Below the pieces are notes generated by a model, which worked only from the letters and a program-made list of their open reading frames with translations, did not search any database and was not told the origin of the DNA. Source: Tamarix chinensis (taxonomy: Eukaryota > Streptophyta > Magnoliopsida > Caryophyllales > Tamaricaceae). Taken from it: DNA of 64,000 nt. The position numbers were made by a program, and so were the translations under genes. Below, one piece after another: positions 60,905 to 64,000 of the stretch; within the stretch, counting starts at the first letter, position 1; every line of letters begins with the position of its first letter. The stretch covers positions 97,170,132-97,234,131 of the forward strand of contig CM060174.1 of assembly GCA_030549775.1 (NCBI GenBank). Reading direction: 5' to 3'.

Positions 60905-61435
60905 CCCACTATTATAGCCGGTGGACCGGAAGTCAACACACAGGGCAGAACGCCTCTGACCACTATTATTGCCGGTGGACCGGAAGATAAATACACAGGG
61001 CAGAACGCACCTGACCACTATTATTTGCCGGTGGATCGGTCTGGCCCCGACTCACATGGTGTTCCACTATAAGTGATTAGTATTTTTCCATAATCTTATT
61101 CACATACCCAACTGATTTTATTGAGCTCGGGACCCCCACTATTATTGCTGGTGGACCGGAATATATATGTAATCATCATCCAGGGCACAACGCTCCTGGC
61201 CACTATTATAACCGGTGGACCGGTACTCATAATCACACACCAGGGCAACACGCTCCTGGACCACTATTATAACCGGTGGACCGGTACGCAATATCACATA
61301 CCAGGGCAACACGCTCCTGGACCACTATTATAACCGGTGGACCGGTACGCATAATCACACACCAGGGCAACACGCTCCTGGACCACTATTATAACCGGTG
61401 GACCGGTACGCAATATCATAAGTCACTGGGCCCGG
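60905..61435. repeat. CCACTATTAT minisatellite with a 61-bp four-copy core
   Basis: ACCGGTGGACCGGT occurs at 61211, 61272, 61333 and 61394, exactly 61 bp apart. Less regular copies lie at about 60917, 60971, 61027 and 61150. Each unit carries ACCGGT twice around GG, and the spacer CCAGGGCAACACGCTCCTGG contains a CCAGG/CCTGG stem. Copies 1 and 3 share CATAATCACACACC while 2 and 4 share CAATATCA, an alternating ABAB pattern that suggests a 122-bp duplication. Confidence 0.92.
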
Positions 61436-62109
61436 CTCATCAATATTCCACTTTCAATTATCGTATCTTTCCTTTCTTTAATCAGCACATCAATCATATT
61501 TATTTGCCTCGATTGGGAGATCGATAACCCGGGACACAAAGGTACACCGGTCGTACCGGTGCATATCAGCTACTCAGTACCCTTTAACCATGAACCCAAG
61601 GACGCAAAGGTACCCTGGTCGTACTGGTGCATAAAGCTAACTCAGTACCCTACCGACAAGGACACCTAATCCATAAGTATGCATACCCCCTAACTAGGTC
61701 CGTAGAGCTAGGAAGAGTAAGATATAGGGCCTGGCTGGGGCACAAAGGCACACCAGCAAATACCAGAATAATCGTGGACTAAACCACGTCCTTAGGGTAG
61801 CGACCCCTAAGGAGTCACCATTCCCGATCTCGAGGTCTTTCACTTTAAGTAATAGTGTCTTAATTAAGGTGATCACAGAAAGCACGATGATCCGATACTT
61901 ATTCACTTTCAATCGTTTCGATATCAATAATCGTTTCTTATTCAGAGGGTTATCAAGGATGTCACAGAGAAACCATCAAGGCCATACTAATCATTAGATA
62001 CTCTTACTTGGCTAATCAGCATTATTTAATCGTATTAATATTCCACAATATCAAAGGCATGGCAGGTACAAACCACTCATTTGCCATTTACTCATATAAT
62101 TGTTAAGTA

Positions 62110-63300
62110 TCCGTTCCTTACCTGATAATTTACCACATTACCCTTAAGGTTGCATAATTACCAAATTGCCCTTTGTCCGATTTAGATTACTAAATTATCT
62201 CATACATTTTTTTGATCATCATTCACCCCTCATAATTACTATACTTATCATATTTCCCTTTTGGTTGGTTATATTACCAAATCGCCCTTCTCCTTTGTTA
62301 TAATTACTAAATTGCCCTCGAGTTGGATAAATTACTAAATTACCCTCCTTCATTATCATGATTACTATTTTGCCCCTTTAGTTGGTTAAACAATTATCAC
62401 TTTACCCTTTTATCGGCTAAATTACCAAATTGCCCCTTTAGTTGAACAAATTACCAAATTGCCCTTCTCCTTTATCATAATTACCATTTTACCCCTCTCA
62501 ATTATTTTAATTGTCATTTACCCTTTTTAATTATCACAAATCCCAAATTACTCTTCTTCATAATTACCAATATTAATTTACCCTTTTTCATAATCAAAAT
62601 TACTATATTACCCTTCTCCATTATTAAAATTACCATAATGCCCTTTAATTGGTTAATTTACCAAATTACCCTTCTATAGTATCATACTTATCCAATTGCC
62701 CTTCTACAACCATAATTTAATTGTTAAATTATCTTTTGTCGTTATCATAATTACCAAGTTACCCCTTACTCCCAAGTTTACCATAATATCCTTTCTTTTA
62801 CAAAATTACCATTTTACCCCTTACATCCAATTTACCGTAATATCCTTTTATTTATGAAAATTACCACCATACATCTTTTACTTTACAAATTACTATTTCA
62901 CCCTTTTACATCCAAGATTACCATCTTTATCTTTCATTACATAATTACCATTTTGCCCTTCTTTTCCAAATTTCCATATTAACCCTTTACTTATAAATTA
63001 CCACTTCACCATTCACTTATAAAATTTACCATATTACCCTTTACTTATGGAATTACGATTTTGCCCCTCTACCTCCAAAATTATCATAATGCACTCCTTC
63101 ATCCAAAATTACTATTTTACTCCTACTTCCAAGATTACCATTTTACCCTTCTTTCTCACAACTTACAATTTTATCCTTTACTTGTAAATTATCATTTGGC
63201 CGTTTAATTATAAAATTACCATATTATTCTTTTATCTCAAAAATTACCGAAATACCCTTTCCACTTATAAAATTTCCACTCAACCCCTTTATTCACCATT
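62110..63300. repeat. Degenerate TTACC/ACCCTT array
   Basis: Same family as 50060-50900, with units such as ATAATTACCATTTTACCC and AAATTGCCCTT, less regular than the sister array. Non-coding. Confidence 0.85.
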
Positions 63301-64000
63301 TTTATGAATTTACTAACACTACATAAAATAATGATATTAATACTTCATTCTTATCATCTAAGTCCACCAACTTGTCATTTTCCAACATAATACTCATTAG
63401 CAACTACACACATTGATTTATTTATCTCATAAGCATAATTACTAAAATACCCTTAAACAATAACATCATTCATGCATTAACAACATGGTACATCATAAAC
63501 AAGTGTTTAACATTTCTATCCATATTCCAACTCCTTCCTTAATTAACATACCTACATATGGCAATAAAGTTATCATGCTATTTCTTTTTAATAAGCAATA
63601 TAAGAGACCATAAACATATCATGCTAAGCATACCAAACATGCATAAAATCATACTAAACCCTAAATGTGCTAGCATGCGTTTTTCATATATTTAAGGGAG
63701 GATTAACGGTTACCTTAATCCCGCAAAATATCAAATCTTACCAAGCATATTTAGCAACTCAACACCTAAAAATAATATCCATCATGTTTATGTTAGAAAT
63801 AAGAACCAAAGCATAAAACTTTATAAATTTTAATTAATAAAATACTTAACATAAAATACCATTTTACCTTAAAAATTATCCAAACAATTTTTAAAACCAA
63901 GGGGAGCTCATGCTGCATGAGCAGCATGAGTTTCATGCAAAATTATGGGGAGAAAAGGGTTCGAAGGGGGTGAAGGGAGAAAAATAAACCATTTTCGGGT

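Larger units (their letters stand above)
60233..64000 (-). mobile_element. Family-2 LTR (minus orientation), cut by the window edge
   Basis: Starts TGTAACACCCCCAAAATTCA and is collinear with 48152-53193 throughout: GTACCAGACCGGTTCACTCA, AGGGGCCCCATAAAGGG, the CCACTATTAT minisatellite (60905-61435), the TTACC/ACCCTT array (62110-63300) and GGAGCTCATGCTGCATGAGC (63901). The last landmark lies 3668 bp from the left end, against about 3392 bp in the 48152 copy. This copy is therefore longer, largely in the minisatellite and the segment after it. The right terminus is outside the window. Confidence 0.85.

Noticed and set aside
61121..61527. Repetitive open frames over the 61-bp minisatellite
   Set aside because: 61 is not divisible by three, so frames drift between copies; there is no start context or domain, and the related LTR has different frames.
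1..64000. tRNA, rRNA, riboswitch, bacterial operon or phage-like features
   Set aside because: None seen on either strand. The window is plant nuclear DNA, and apparent Shine-Dalgarno-like or hairpin motifs are explained by repeats.

Overview
This is nuclear DNA of a flowering plant, most likely a eudicot. The evidence is a GT-AG intron-split gene for a chloroplast (thylakoidal) signal peptidase, decayed plant-type LINE, PIF/Harbinger and hAT elements, and several kilobase-long LTRs with the TGTAA...TTACA termini common in plant Ty3/Gypsy elements. I cannot name the species. The only gene that looks intact and functional is the thylakoidal processing peptidase at 28820-30968 (six exons, 385 residues, plus strand). 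Almost everything else is transposon debris or AT-rich sequence in which I see no gene. I found no prokaryote-like operon, CRISPR array, tRNA or rRNA gene.

Layout. 1-1470: an 80-bp tandem repeat followed by a decayed PIF/Harbinger nuclease. 3640-5650: a degenerate short-period repeat split by a 5'-truncated LINE. 5640-7705: two diverged copies of a ~0.5 kb repeat. 8880-9235: another degenerate repeat. 9270-18029: a long-dead LINE (endonuclease, reverse transcriptase, zf-RVT, RNase H). It carries an intercalated block with a clean 347-bp hAT MITE (12831-13177), and its RNase H is cut by a solo LTR (14563-17969). A further LTR (from 18030) lies directly after it, and that LTR is itself split by another solo LTR (20765-23876). 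24181-28400: AT-rich, no gene. 28400-31550: the peptidase gene. 31554-32384: an AT-rich MITE with a TTA target duplication, bracketed by a 25-bp direct repeat. 33896-45735: a second nest, in which an outer LTR holds a family-1 LTR, which in turn holds a 4971-bp solo LTR (perfect GTATT duplication) and a probable organelle-derived insert. 45736-64000: mostly LTRs in minus orientation, with one gag remnant (53403-53912).

The genes do not form a pathway. The informative part is the order of insertion: target duplications and restored homology across insertions let the history be read. The LTRs share an unusual design: a G-rich/C-rich block, low-complexity arrays, and a minisatellite built around CCACTATTAT and CCGGTGGACCGG. 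I found no convincing new molecular system. The best leads are the hairpin-containing 61-bp minisatellite, the exchange of low-complexity modules between LTR subfamilies, a cluster of telo-box motifs, and the putative organelle insert.
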